44,225 bases of DNA, taken from positions 1 to 44,225 of the forward strand of contig CANJCM010000036.1 of the NCBI GenBank assembly GCA_947472765.1, read 5' to 3'. The stretch's first letter is position 1. The number at the start of each line of letters is the position of its first letter. Under the pieces are notes generated by a model. That model was not told the origin of the DNA. It saw nothing but the letters and a program-made list of their open reading frames with translations, and did no database searches. The DNA comes from Opitutia bacterium (lineage in GTDB: Bacteria; Verrucomicrobiota; Verrucomicrobiia; Opitutales; Opitutaceae). Below are positions 1-8,028 of the stretch, in pieces. A program made the position numbers and the translations under genes.

Positions 1-143
1 CCATCTACCTCGGCGGCGCGCTGCGCGACGCCAAGATCCCGGTCGAGCGCATCTTCGACGCCTCCGTCTACATCATCCTGATCTGCTGCGTGCTGCTCTA
101 CTTGATCAAGCCGGCGCCGGCCGTGGTGAATCCGAAGCCCTGA
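1..143 (+). CDS. C-terminal end of a membrane protein, possibly MFS transporter (partial)
   Basis: An open frame runs in from the left edge (frame starting at base 3) and ends at TGA 141-143, giving about 46 residues. The visible part has a short charged stretch (ALRDAKIPVERIFD), one hydrophobic helix (VYIILICCVLLYLI) and a short proline-rich tail. This is what the last transmembrane helix and cytoplasmic tail of a 12-TM transporter look like, and MFS permeases often end this way. The family cannot be proved from so little sequence. It is on the opposite strand to the oxidoreductase operon that follows and converges with it. Confidence 0.5.
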   Translation, partial: IYLGGALRDAKIPVERIFDASVYIILICCVLLYLIKPAPAVVNPKP

Positions 144-462
144 TTTCGCAGTCGGGTTCGATTTCCGGTCTCAGGGTTTCCGGATCCAATCGGATTGGAG
201 CCTGAGGCCAGGAAACCCGGGAGTTTCAAACCAGTGAACCACCGCGGGCCGTGACGTTAGTGTCCCGTTCGTGAGGAACCGGGTGAAGCGGGGAAAGTGA
301 ATCCCTCTATGTTTGTCATTCTGAGCGAAGCGAAGAATCCACGCTCCGAATCCCTGCCCTGACCGGCAGTGCCACATCGAAGCCGCGGCCTGGTGGGTGA
401 ACAGCGAGAGGCTTGGTCCGCCCCCGGCTCGTTTCTTCCTTCTTACTTCTTCCTTCTCTTCC
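144..462. other. Convergent intergenic region with hairpin and repeats
   Basis: No gene is seen. A nested inverted repeat lies at 174-218: outer arms GGGTTTCC (174-181) and GGAAACCC (211-218), inner arms TCCAAT (185-190) and ATTGGA (194-199) around a 3-nt loop. It could serve as a bidirectional terminator although no T tract follows. One arm of the GTCATTCTGAGCG repeat family lies at about 315-341. A pyrimidine-rich TTCTTCCTTCTTACTTC run (about 430-462) sits directly beside the stop codon of the next gene. Confidence 0.6.
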
Positions 463-1545
463 TCATCCGTTCGGCGGGAACGAGGAATCGACTTTCACCT
501 TCACGAATTTTCCGCTCTCCGACGACTCCGCCGCCGCCTCGATGATCCGCGCCGTACGGACCGCATCCTGCAGTGTCGTCGGCGAAGGTCCTTCCTTGCG
601 CATCGCCGCGAAGAACAGTCGGAAAAAGTCCTCACCTGTCGTCCCGCCATACGAGGTCGACGGTGCCATCTCGTACTTCTCCTCGCGATGCGCCGGGCGG
701 CCCGGAGCGGGCGGTGACTCGATGACGAGCCGCGGATCGAGATCCGGCCAGACGATCCGGCCCGTCGTGCCGTTGAAGCCCATATACGAATCGTAACCGG
801 AATTATTCACGTACCCCTCGCCGCTGTAGGCCATCGTGTAGCCGGCGTGGAAGGTTCCCACCGCCCCCGACTTGAACTTCAACGTCAGCATCGCCGCATC
901 GTCCACGTCGATCTTCTCGCCCGAGCGGGTGACCAACGCCGCCCCCAGCTCGACGATCTCGTCGCCGGTCACGTGGTACATCAGGTCGAGGCAATGGCAC
1001 CCGAGCCACAGCAAAATGCCGCCGCCCGAATAGCGCTTCTGGAACAACCAGTGCTCCGGCTTCCGGAACCGCACCTGCGTCGTCAGAAACCGGCACTCCA
1101 CCGTCAGCAGCCTGCCCAGCGCGCCCGATTGCGAAATCTTCCGCGCCGCCACCATACAGGGGTGCAGCCGGCGCGTGTAGAGGACACTCGTTGCCACGCC
1201 CGCCCGGTTGGCCGCGAGCTGCAGACCCGTGATCTCCGCCGAGGTCATGCCCACCGGCTTCTCCGCCATCAGGTGCTTTCCGGCCGCAATCACGCGGTGC
1301 GAGATCGCCGGGGCCTGATCGTGGCGCACGCAGACGATCGCGAAGTCCACGTCCTTCTGGCGCAGGATGGAATCGAGGTCCGTCGTCGGCGTCGTCGCCT
1401 TGCGCGACGCCGGGAGCGTGGGCTTCGCCACCACGGCGGGGTCGGAGTCCCACAGATGGACCTGCGTGATTTCCGGCAGGTTCTCCAGCGTGGTCAGCAA
1501 CGGGGCGGCGTGCGGGTGTGAAATGCCGAGGAGCGCGACTTTCAT
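463..1545 (-). CDS. Gfo/Idh/MocA family NAD(P)-dependent oxidoreductase
   Basis: 360 residues, the usual length for this family of cytosolic dehydrogenases acting on sugars, inositols or sugar acids. The N-terminus is a Rossmann strand (MKVALLGIS) in which the usual GxGxxG is replaced by GISHPHA, so cofactor binding may be atypical. The EKP motif (residues 95-97, AEKPVGM) that carries the conserved lysine of the family is intact. The C-terminal half is the alpha/beta substrate-binding domain. It is the last gene of a tight minus-strand group: only 8 bp separate it from the aldo/keto reductase upstream. The substrate is unknown. Two further members of the family lie in the same operon. Confidence 0.9.
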   Translation of the reverse strand: MKVALLGISHPHAAPLLTTLENLPEITQVHLWDSDPAVVAKPTLPASRKATTPTTDLDSILRQKDVDFAIVCVRHDQAPAISHRVIAAGKHLMAEKPVGMTSAEITGLQLAANRAGVATSVLYTRRLHPCMVAARKISQSGALGRLLTVECRFLTTQVRFRKPEHWLFQKRYSGGGILLWLGCHCLDLMYHVTGDEIVELGAALVTRSGEKIDVDDAAMLTLKFKSGAVGTFHAGYTMAYSGEGYVNNSGYDSYMGFNGTTGRIVWPDLDPRLVIESPPAPGRPAHREEKYEMAPSTSYGGTTGEDFFRLFFAAMRKEGPSPTTLQDAVRTARIIEAAAESSESGKFVKVKVDSSFPPNG

Positions 1546-1553
1546 AAGGGGAT

Positions 1554-2456
1554 TCAGTCAGACCCGAGCTCCGCAAACAATGCCGGATCGTCGAAGGCCA
1601 CCGCGGCAAAAGCCTCGTCGAGCTGCGCCGGCACGCGGCCGCCGATCAGCACCGATGAGACGCCGGGAAAATGCACGGCCCACGCCAGCGCGAGGTGCGG
1701 CATCGACAGGCCGGTACGCGCCGAGACCGCCGCAAGCTTCTCCAGGCGCCGTCGCGGAGTGTCCTGAAAATAATCCGACTGGTGGCCGGGAGCCACGTCG
1801 AAGCGCGAACCCTTCTCGACGCCCTGGCGGTGCTTGCCCGTCAAAAACCCGGCGCCGCGCGGACTGTAGGTGATGATGGCGAGATTGTACTCGCGCCCGA
1901 GTTCCTGGATGGCCGCGTCGACCTCGCGGATCGCGAGGTTGTTGCAGTTCTGCAGCGCCTTGAACGGTGCCAGCCCGAGCTCGCGCTGCAACGTCAGCAC
2001 GCGGCGGAGCTGGGCCGCGTTGAAGTTGCTCACGCCGAGGGAGCGTACGCGACCCGATCGCACCAACCCGTCGAGCGCCCGCAAGGCCGCCGGGGTCTCC
2101 GCGCCCGCGTCCCACTTGTGCAAGTACAGCAGATCGATCGTCTCGACGCCGAGTCGTTGCGCGCTCGCGGCGACGCCGCGATCAATCGGGTCCGGCTCGA
2201 ACGGCGGATAGAGCTTCGTCGCCACCGTCATCGTGCCGGGCGCCGGCCGGCGGGACGCCAGCCACGCGCCGACAATCTTCTCGGAAGCTCCGGCGGTGTA
2301 GGTCGCCGCCGTGTCGAGGTGGGAAACCTGCTTCGCAGAGGCGTAATCCATCAACGCGTGCGCCGTCGCCTCGTCCACCTCGCGGCCGAACGTGGAACCA
2401 CCCAGGCAGATCCGGCTGAGCGGCGCGGCCTGCGGAAACAAAATCGCGGGACCCAT
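1554..2456 (-). CDS. Aldo/keto reductase
   Basis: About 300 residues, a TIM-barrel NADPH-dependent oxidoreductase. The catalytic tetrad can be read: Asp48 and Tyr53 (LDTAATYTAGASE), Lys81 (VATKLYP) and His113 (LLYLHKW), followed by the GVSNF segment typical of the family. ATG at 2456 is preferred; a TTG at 2468 overlapping the stop codon of the SDR gene is a possible alternative start. With the ATG, the gap to the SDR stop is 8 bp, so the two are almost certainly cotranscribed. In the operon it probably interconverts a carbonyl and hydroxyl of the sugar-derived substrate; which substrate is not visible. Confidence 0.9.
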   Translation of the reverse strand: MGPAILFPQAAPLSRICLGGSTFGREVDEATAHALMDYASAKQVSHLDTAATYTAGASEKIVGAWLASRRPAPGTMTVATKLYPPFEPDPIDRGVAASAQRLGVETIDLLYLHKWDAGAETPAALRALDGLVRSGRVRSLGVSNFNAAQLRRVLTLQRELGLAPFKALQNCNNLAIREVDAAIQELGREYNLAIITYSPRGAGFLTGKHRQGVEKGSRFDVAPGHQSDYFQDTPRRRLEKLAAVSARTGLSMPHLALAWAVHFPGVSSVLIGGRVPAQLDEAFAAVAFDDPALFAELGSD

Positions 2457-2464
2457 GGTGCGGC

Positions 2465-3241
2465 TCAATGCGCGGTGTAGCCGCCGTCGACCGGCAGATT
2501 GACGCCGGTCACGTAGCGCGACGCGTCGCTCAGCAGGAAAACGACCGGTCCGCCGAGATCGTGCTCGTCCGCCATCCGCCCCAAATACGTCGCATTGTTG
2601 TAACGCTCGACGAACGTCGGGTGCTGCCCGGTGAAAAAGCCCCCGGGAGAGAGACAGTTCACGCGCACGCCCTTCCGGCCATAGCGCGCCGCGAAGAATT
2701 TGGTGAGATTAACCATGCCGGCCTTGTGGAAGAAGTAGTCCGGAATGGCATTCATGTTCAGCCCCTCGTAGAGCGAGAAATCGGGACCGACCATGCCTTG
2801 AATGGAGCCGATGTTCACGATGCTGCCGCCGCCCTTCGTCGCCATCGCGTCGGCGAAGGCGCGCGAAATGGCGAACAGGCCCGTGGCATTGGCCTTCATC
2901 GACGATTCCCAATCCGCGAGCGGCGCGTCGGGCGACTTCATGGGGCGCGACACGGCGTTGTTGATCAGTCCGTCGACGCGGCCGAATTCAGCGATCACGC
3001 TGTCGCGGAGCGCGAGAATCGACGACTCCGACTCGAGGTCGAGGCTGCGCACATGGACGTTGCGGCCGAGGGCGCGCTCCTCCGTGGCGACCTTTTGCAA
3101 AGCCTCCACGTTGCGCGAGGCGAGGACGAGGGTGGCGCCGGTGGCGGCCAATTCAGCCGCGAGTCCGCGGCCATAGATGCCGGCGCCGCCCGTGAGGACG
3201 ACGATCTTGCCGGCGAGGGAGAAGGAAGGAGCGGAGTTCAC
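2465..3241 (-). CDS. SDR family oxidoreductase
   Basis: A short-chain dehydrogenase of about 258 residues when started at the GTG at 3239-3241. That GTG overlaps the TGA of the upstream Gfo/Idh/MocA gene in a GTGA junction, which supports translational coupling. Motifs: TGGAGIYGRG nucleotide-binding loop near residues 17-26, NNAVSR, catalytic Ser in NIGSIQG, and YFFHK as the YxxxK catalytic pair. The C-terminus (DGGYTAH) is typical. The reading frame stays open far upstream of this GTG, but that part lies across the neighbouring gene and has no SDR features. Likely a sugar or polyol dehydrogenase acting with the neighbouring oxidoreductases. Confidence 0.9.
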   Translation of the reverse strand: MNSAPSFSLAGKIVVLTGGAGIYGRGLAAELAATGATLVLASRNVEALQKVATEERALGRNVHVRSLDLESESSILALRDSVIAEFGRVDGLINNAVSRPMKSPDAPLADWESSMKANATGLFAISRAFADAMATKGGGSIVNIGSIQGMVGPDFSLYEGLNMNAIPDYFFHKAGMVNLTKFFAARYGRKGVRVNCLSPGGFFTGQHPTFVERYNNATYLGRMADEHDLGGPVVFLLSDASRYVTGVNLPVDGGYTAH

Positions 3242-4236
3242 AGGGTGATGAGTCGGTTTTCCCGCCACGACTGGAGCGCGGCGAGGTTGAAGCGGAGGGT
3301 GCGGATGCCTTCCTCCAGCGTGCAAAGCACGTTGGGTTTGCCTTCGCAGCCGTCGAGAAAGGCGTTGGCCTGGGCCACGAACATCTGGTCGCGCTCGGCC
3401 ACCGGCGCCGGGTTCCACGACCACTCGGTTGCGCCCCGCGCCATCGTGCCCCAGCGCTGGCCGTTGAGCTCCACGCGCACCGAACCGGTCTCGGCGTGAA
3501 AATCCCAGCGCGTCTCGTTGAGCGCCTGAAACTGCGTCAGGGCATAGTTCACCATCGTGCCGCCGTTGCGCGCGGCGACGTTCACGGTGTCCTCGACCTC
3601 CACGCCTTCGAGCACCTGATGATTGGCGTCGCAGAACACCCGCGTGGTCGGACCCACGACCCACTCCACGGCATTCGCCATGTGAGTAAGCGCATCCTGA
3701 ATGGCTCCCCCGCCCTGCGCATGGTCGCGGTAATAAATCTCTCGATACGCCGGCCGGAAGTGCGGGAAGTGCTGGCCGGTGTTAACCGCCACCTGCTTGA
3801 CCGCGCCGAACGAACCTCCGCGCAGGAACTCCCGCGCCGCCTGCAGGCCGGGGACGAAGTGCAGCACATAGGCCACGGCGGCGAAACGGCCGGCTGTGTC
3901 CCGCGCCGCGACGAGTTCGTTCACGCCCTTCAGGTCGAGCGAGAGCGGCTTCTCACTGAGCACATGGCGTCCCGCCTGCAGCCACTGGGTGGACATCGGC
4001 ACGTGGAGTGGCGCAGGAGTCGCCACGACCACGCCGGTGATGGCGCTGTTGCTGAAGGCCGTGGTCCAGTCCGCGAGGGTCTCAACGCCATACTTCTCGG
4101 TCATCTGCTGCCGGATGGCGGGACGGTTGTCGCAGGCGATGACGCGCGTGCGCCCGGTGGCGAGGAAGGTACGGACATGCCGCTCGCCAATCGAGCCGCA
4201 GCCGATGACGAGGATGTGATGTGCAGGATTCGGCAT
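3238..4236 (-). CDS. Gfo/Idh/MocA family oxidoreductase
   Basis: About 332 residues from ATG 4236. The Rossmann motif is classical (ILVIGCGSIGERH, a GxGxxG), and the catalytic-lysine segment LSEKPLSLD is present. An in-frame upstream start at 4278 would overlap the preceding gene by 28 bp; ATG 4236 lies 14 bp after that gene's stop and begins just before the Rossmann strand, so it is chosen. The 3' end overlaps the SDR gene by 4 bp. Second of three paralogous-family dehydrogenases in the operon, quite different in sequence from the other two, so presumably with a different substrate or step. Confidence 0.9.
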   Translation of the reverse strand: MPNPAHHILVIGCGSIGERHVRTFLATGRTRVIACDNRPAIRQQMTEKYGVETLADWTTAFSNSAITGVVVATPAPLHVPMSTQWLQAGRHVLSEKPLSLDLKGVNELVAARDTAGRFAAVAYVLHFVPGLQAAREFLRGGSFGAVKQVAVNTGQHFPHFRPAYREIYYRDHAQGGGAIQDALTHMANAVEWVVGPTTRVFCDANHQVLEGVEVEDTVNVAARNGGTMVNYALTQFQALNETRWDFHAETGSVRVELNGQRWGTMARGATEWSWNPAPVAERDQMFVAQANAFLDGCEGKPNVLCTLEEGIRTLRFNLAALQSWRENRLITL

Positions 4237-4250
4237 GTCGTTCGTGCCAA

Positions 4251-5309
4251 TCACTTCTTCTGATTGGGGAACACCCACTTCTTATCCCGGGAGGACTCGA
4301 ACATCGCGATGCATGCGGCGACCGCGGCGCGGCCGTCTTCACCGGTGCCGACCGTGCTCGGCTTGCCCGCGATGGCATCGAGAAACGCCAGCATCTGGTC
4401 GGTGTAGGCCTGCATCCGGACGTCGGCGAACGCCGTGTCGGCACCTTCGTGCTTCACCGGCGGTTGCTGCGAGACGAGCCGCCAGCCTTTTTCATCCGTC
4501 GAAACCTTCAGGTCACCGTAAGGGTCGAGATCGATCAGGCCCTTGCTGCCCATGATGCGGAAACGGAAGTCCTCGCCCGGGAACGAAGGCGCCGGCAGCG
4601 CGCGGCTCGAGTAGAGCGAACAGATCGCGCCGCTCGAGAGTTCCATCAGCCCGATGGTGGTATCCTCGACCGGGATGTCCGGCAGGAAGGTCCGCGAGAG
4701 CGCCGAGATCGAGACGTAGTCACCGCCCGTGAACCAGCGCATCATGTCGAGCGCGTGCGGCGAACTGTTGATCAGGTGGCCGACGCTCTGCGGATCATTC
4801 CACCACGCCCAGTTGCCGCCAAAACCGCCCGACTTGATCGTGCCGGCGTACATCGGCATCGAGATCGTGGCGGTCTGGATCTGGCCGATTTCCCCGGAGA
4901 GCACGACTTGCCGAGCCCTGACGTTGTTCACCCGGAAGCGCTGCTGGTAGCCAACCGAGAGACTCCGGTTCGCGGCCTTCGCGGCATTAATCATCGCGTC
5001 AGCGTCCGCGACCGTCGTCGACATGGGCTTTTCCACAAGCACGTGCTTGCCGTTTTGAAACGCGGCGAGCGCTTCCTGGACGTGTACGTGGTGGGGCGTG
5101 GTGATCACGACCGCGTCGATGTCGGAGCGCTTCACCAGCGCCTGGAAGTCAGGCAGGCATTCCATCTTGTAGCGCTCGGCCAGTGCCGGAGCGCGGCTGC
5201 CACCGGCGACGGCGACGAGTTCCGCCACCTCCGGGAGCCGGCGAACGGCCTCCGCGTGCGTGCGGCCCATGAAACCTGATCCGAGAATTCCGAAGCGTAT
5301 TTTTTTCAT
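4251..5309 (-). CDS. Gfo/Idh/MocA family oxidoreductase
   Basis: 352 residues, full length. The N-terminus reads MKKIRFGILGSGFMG (GxGxxG) and the conserved lysine motif is LVEKPMSTT. The YQQRF segment in the middle also fits the family. It begins the tightly packed five-gene group 463-5309. The 160-bp gap upstream separates it from the malate/lactate-type dehydrogenase and contains no obvious promoter, only repeat-like sequence. Members of this family oxidise or reduce inositols, glucose-6-phosphate, 3-position of glycosides and others; nothing here fixes the substrate. Confidence 0.92.
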   Translation of the reverse strand: MKKIRFGILGSGFMGRTHAEAVRRLPEVAELVAVAGGSRAPALAERYKMECLPDFQALVKRSDIDAVVITTPHHVHVQEALAAFQNGKHVLVEKPMSTTVADADAMINAAKAANRSLSVGYQQRFRVNNVRARQVVLSGEIGQIQTATISMPMYAGTIKSGGFGGNWAWWNDPQSVGHLINSSPHALDMMRWFTGGDYVSISALSRTFLPDIPVEDTTIGLMELSSGAICSLYSSRALPAPSFPGEDFRFRIMGSKGLIDLDPYGDLKVSTDEKGWRLVSQQPPVKHEGADTAFADVRMQAYTDQMLAFLDAIAGKPSTVGTGEDGRAAVAACIAMFESSRDKKWVFPNQKK

Positions 5310-5469
5310 AGAGTAAATCGTGAGGGCGGGGCGAATGGGGTGCTCCCTGTTCCTGTGCTTCCGAGCAAAACGAAGCCACGGAGCGAAGCGACAGGCTTAC
5401 GCACCGATCTTCGTGTCCTTGAAAATGACATGCGGCCGTCGCACCGCGCAGCCAAAGATCCTGGGCCAA

Positions 5470-6555
5470 TCAGCTCGCGGCTCCCGCCGGCGGCGTGACG
5501 CCGAGCTCGGCGGCGACCGCGGTGAACCGTTCCCAGAGCTTCCGCGGCACCGGAATTCCAGCCTTCAGCCGTTGCTCCTCGCTGCGCCACTCCGGCTCCC
5601 CGGCCACCAGGACTTCGTCGTAGCCCGGCGCCGGCTTCGAGGCCTTGACCATGTCGGCGAGGTCGCCTACGCGTTTCTCGAACTGGCCCGGCGGCAGGAA
5701 GCGTTTCGGATCGATCGCGATGAAACAGTGGCTGATGCCGAGGGGATCGCCACCCGTCCGGTAAACGGGCAGCTCGGTCGCCATGTTACCGCCGCTAAGG
5801 CCCGCGGAAAGCAGTTCAGCCAGCATCGCGATCCCGGTGCCCTTGTAACCGCCAATGGGCGTGGGCTTGCCCTTCTGTGCCGCGGCCGTCTCGGTCGTCG
5901 GCTGGCCATTGGCGTCGAGGAAGCCCCACTCGCGCGGAATCGTGGCCTGGTTGAGATGAGCCGCGTGGCTGAGCTTGCCGAGCGCCACCGTGGTCGTCGC
6001 CATGTCCAGCAGCCAGCGGCCGCGGCCATCCAGGCGTGGCACCGCCACGCACAGGGGATTCGTCCCGAGGATCGGCGTCTCGCCCTGCCACGGCGCGACA
6101 GCCGGACACGCGTTGCTTGTGACGATCGCGAGAAACCCTTCTCGGGCCAGCTTCTCGCCCCACCACGCGCCCGCACCGAAATGATTCGAGTGATTTGTCA
6201 CGACGACCGCGATGCCGTGCTGCTTCGCGATCCGGATCGCGTGATCGGTGCATTGCTCGGAGACGACCTGGCCGAGGCCGTTCTCGCCGTTGTAGCGCAG
6301 GAAGACGCCATCCTCGCTTTCCACCCGGCCGGCTGACGGTACGTTGATGCCGCCGGCGCGCAGTTGCTGGATGTAGACGAGCAGCATCTGGATGCCGTGG
6401 GAATCGACGCCGCGGAGATTGGCGGCCACGAGCGAGTCGCCGACGATGCGGGCGTGGGGCTCGGACGTGCCGAGCGTCGTCAGCAGTTGCCGGCAGAAGT
6501 CGCGCAGGGCATCCGCGGAAAAGGTGACCGTAAGGTTTTCGGAGACGGAGGACAC
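5470..6555 (-). CDS. Malate/L-lactate/ureidoglycolate dehydrogenase family (Ldh_2)
   Basis: 361 residues, the standard length of the LDH2/MDH2 family, which reduces 2-oxo acids with NAD(P)H and is unrelated to Rossmann-type malate dehydrogenases. The family signature ANLRGVDSHGI is at residues 45-55 with the catalytic histidine at about 53. The NAD-binding segments NHSNHFGAGAWW and GTNPLCVAVP are recognisable. Known members include YiaK (2,3-diketo-gulonate reductase), ureidoglycolate dehydrogenase and sulfolactate dehydrogenase. It follows the MFS gene by 15 bp, so transporter and enzyme are probably one transcript, consistent with import and reduction or oxidation of a hydroxy acid. Confidence 0.92.
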   Translation of the reverse strand: MSSVSENLTVTFSADALRDFCRQLLTTLGTSEPHARIVGDSLVAANLRGVDSHGIQMLLVYIQQLRAGGINVPSAGRVESEDGVFLRYNGENGLGQVVSEQCTDHAIRIAKQHGIAVVVTNHSNHFGAGAWWGEKLAREGFLAIVTSNACPAVAPWQGETPILGTNPLCVAVPRLDGRGRWLLDMATTTVALGKLSHAAHLNQATIPREWGFLDANGQPTTETAAAQKGKPTPIGGYKGTGIAMLAELLSAGLSGGNMATELPVYRTGGDPLGISHCFIAIDPKRFLPPGQFEKRVGDLADMVKASKPAPGYDEVLVAGEPEWRSEEQRLKAGIPVPRKLWERFTAVAAELGVTPPAGAAS

Positions 6556-6570
6556 AGGAGGAACTTTCGT

Positions 6571-7899
6571 TTAGGTTGCGAGCGCCGGGGCGAACGCGGG
6601 GTTACGACGACGGATGGAAACATTTACCATCCAAAGGAGGAAACCGCAGGCAAAGACGCCGGCGGCTGTAATGGTCATGATGGTGGCGATACCCATGCGC
6701 GCATCGCGCAGCGCACCGATGCCATAAATCGCAATACCGCCGAACACGGCGGTGCAGCAATTCATGATGCCCACCGCACTGGCCCGGTAGCGCGGGTCCA
6801 CCGTGAGGCAGATGATCGGCATGTTGTTCGCGCCGAGAAATCCCATCGCGAGCCCCCACATCCCGAGACTCGCCAGGACCAGTGCCATGGAGTTCGCCCA
6901 GCCCGTCGCCAGGACCACCGGGGCCGTGAGCATGACCGCGACAGCGGGGATAATGATGCGGGCGCTGGGATTCCGCGCGCTCCAACGGTCCGAGGAAAAG
7001 CCTCCGATCAGGAGGCCCGTCATCTGCAGGCCATACAGCAGGCCCATCGAAGAGAATCCCGCCGTGCTTTGCGCCATGGCGAATTGCTCGCGCATGAGGG
7101 TCGGAATCCAGCCAATGATTATCCAGCTCACCCCACCCTGCACCGCCTGACAGGCGAGGAAGTAATGATACGGTCCCGGCCGCGCGAGGCTGCGGAAGGC
7201 TTCCATGAAACGCACCGGCTCCTCGCGCGACACCGGCGTCGCTGCCGGCAGCCGTTCCCGCGGCGGATCGCGCAGCCAGATGAACAGCAGCACCGCCAGC
7301 GCGAGATTGGGGACGGCAATGTAGATGTAGGCATCGCTCCAGCCATACCTTTCGGCGAGCCACCCGCCGAGGCCTCCCACCATGTTGCCAAATACCAGCC
7401 CGGTCAGATGAATCCCGCCCGCGAGCGCCCGTGTCGGTCCGAGGTGATAGTCCACGATGAGGGCCACGGCCGCGGGAAGATAGAAGGCCTGGCTGAGGCC
7501 GAGGAGTGCGCGGAGCAGGAGGAACGGTTCGAAGGAGTGGACGCCGGCGGTCACCAGCGTAATCGACGACCAGAGCACCAGGCTCGTGATCACCACCATC
7601 CGGCGGCTGAAACGGTCGGCAAAGAAGCCGCAAAACGGACTCGCCGCGGCGTAGATCCAGAGAAAGGCGGACGTCAGCAGGCCGAACTGCGCATCCGACA
7701 TCGGAATATCGGAAACAATCGAACCCCGCATCGTCGTCAGCGTCGTTCGCGTGAGGTAATTCGAACCACCGGCAAACCAGAGCAAGGCCACCGCCGTCCA
7801 GGCCGTGAAAGGCAGGGTCGAATAAATGGCCGCGGAACGGTTGGAGGGGGGTTGGGTCACCGAAAACAATCCAATACCGGGAAGCCGATCTGCTCCCAC
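6571..7899 (-). CDS. MFS transporter (anion:cation symporter-like)
   Basis: About 440 residues with roughly 12 hydrophobic helices. The loop between helices 2 and 3 carries the MFS motif A version GFFADRFSRR. The first region (NYLTRTTLT, followed by SDIPMSDAQFGLL) resembles the ACS subfamily that carries sugar acids, hexuronates and similar organic anions. The start is uncertain: GTG 7899 gives a 20-residue leader; a GTG about 13 codons in (VTQPPSN) is an alternative. It lies directly upstream of the LDH2-family gene and downstream of the TonB receptor, suggesting that receptor, permease and enzymes handle the same compound. Confidence 0.9.
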   Translation of the reverse strand: MGADRLPGIGLFSVTQPPSNRSAAIYSTLPFTAWTAVALLWFAGGSNYLTRTTLTTMRGSIVSDIPMSDAQFGLLTSAFLWIYAAASPFCGFFADRFSRRMVVITSLVLWSSITLVTAGVHSFEPFLLLRALLGLSQAFYLPAAVALIVDYHLGPTRALAGGIHLTGLVFGNMVGGLGGWLAERYGWSDAYIYIAVPNLALAVLLFIWLRDPPRERLPAATPVSREEPVRFMEAFRSLARPGPYHYFLACQAVQGGVSWIIIGWIPTLMREQFAMAQSTAGFSSMGLLYGLQMTGLLIGGFSSDRWSARNPSARIIIPAVAVMLTAPVVLATGWANSMALVLASLGMWGLAMGFLGANNMPIICLTVDPRYRASAVGIMNCCTAVFGGIAIYGIGALRDARMGIATIMTITAAGVFACGFLLWMVNVSIRRRNPAFAPALAT

Positions 7900-7958
7900 G
7901 AGAGCGATCTGGCGGCGAAAAACACCGTCCGGAAGGGCGGTCTACCCTTACGAATCGG

Positions 7959-8006
7959 GAAAAAGAAAACGCCGGCCAGCTCGCGTGTAGCGGAGCCGGC
8001 CGGCGT
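7959..8006 (-). terminator. Rho-independent terminator of the TonB-dependent receptor gene
   Basis: Read on the minus strand, 9-bp GC-rich arms (ACGCCGGCC at 7969-7977 and GGCCGGCGT at 7998-8006 in plus orientation) enclose a 20-nt loop and are followed by a TTTTCTTTTT tract (7959-7968). It begins 22 bp after the receptor stop codon. This separates the receptor transcript from the MFS gene. Confidence 0.85.
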
Positions 8007-8028
8007 CGGAATTCTTAACTGCTACGAC

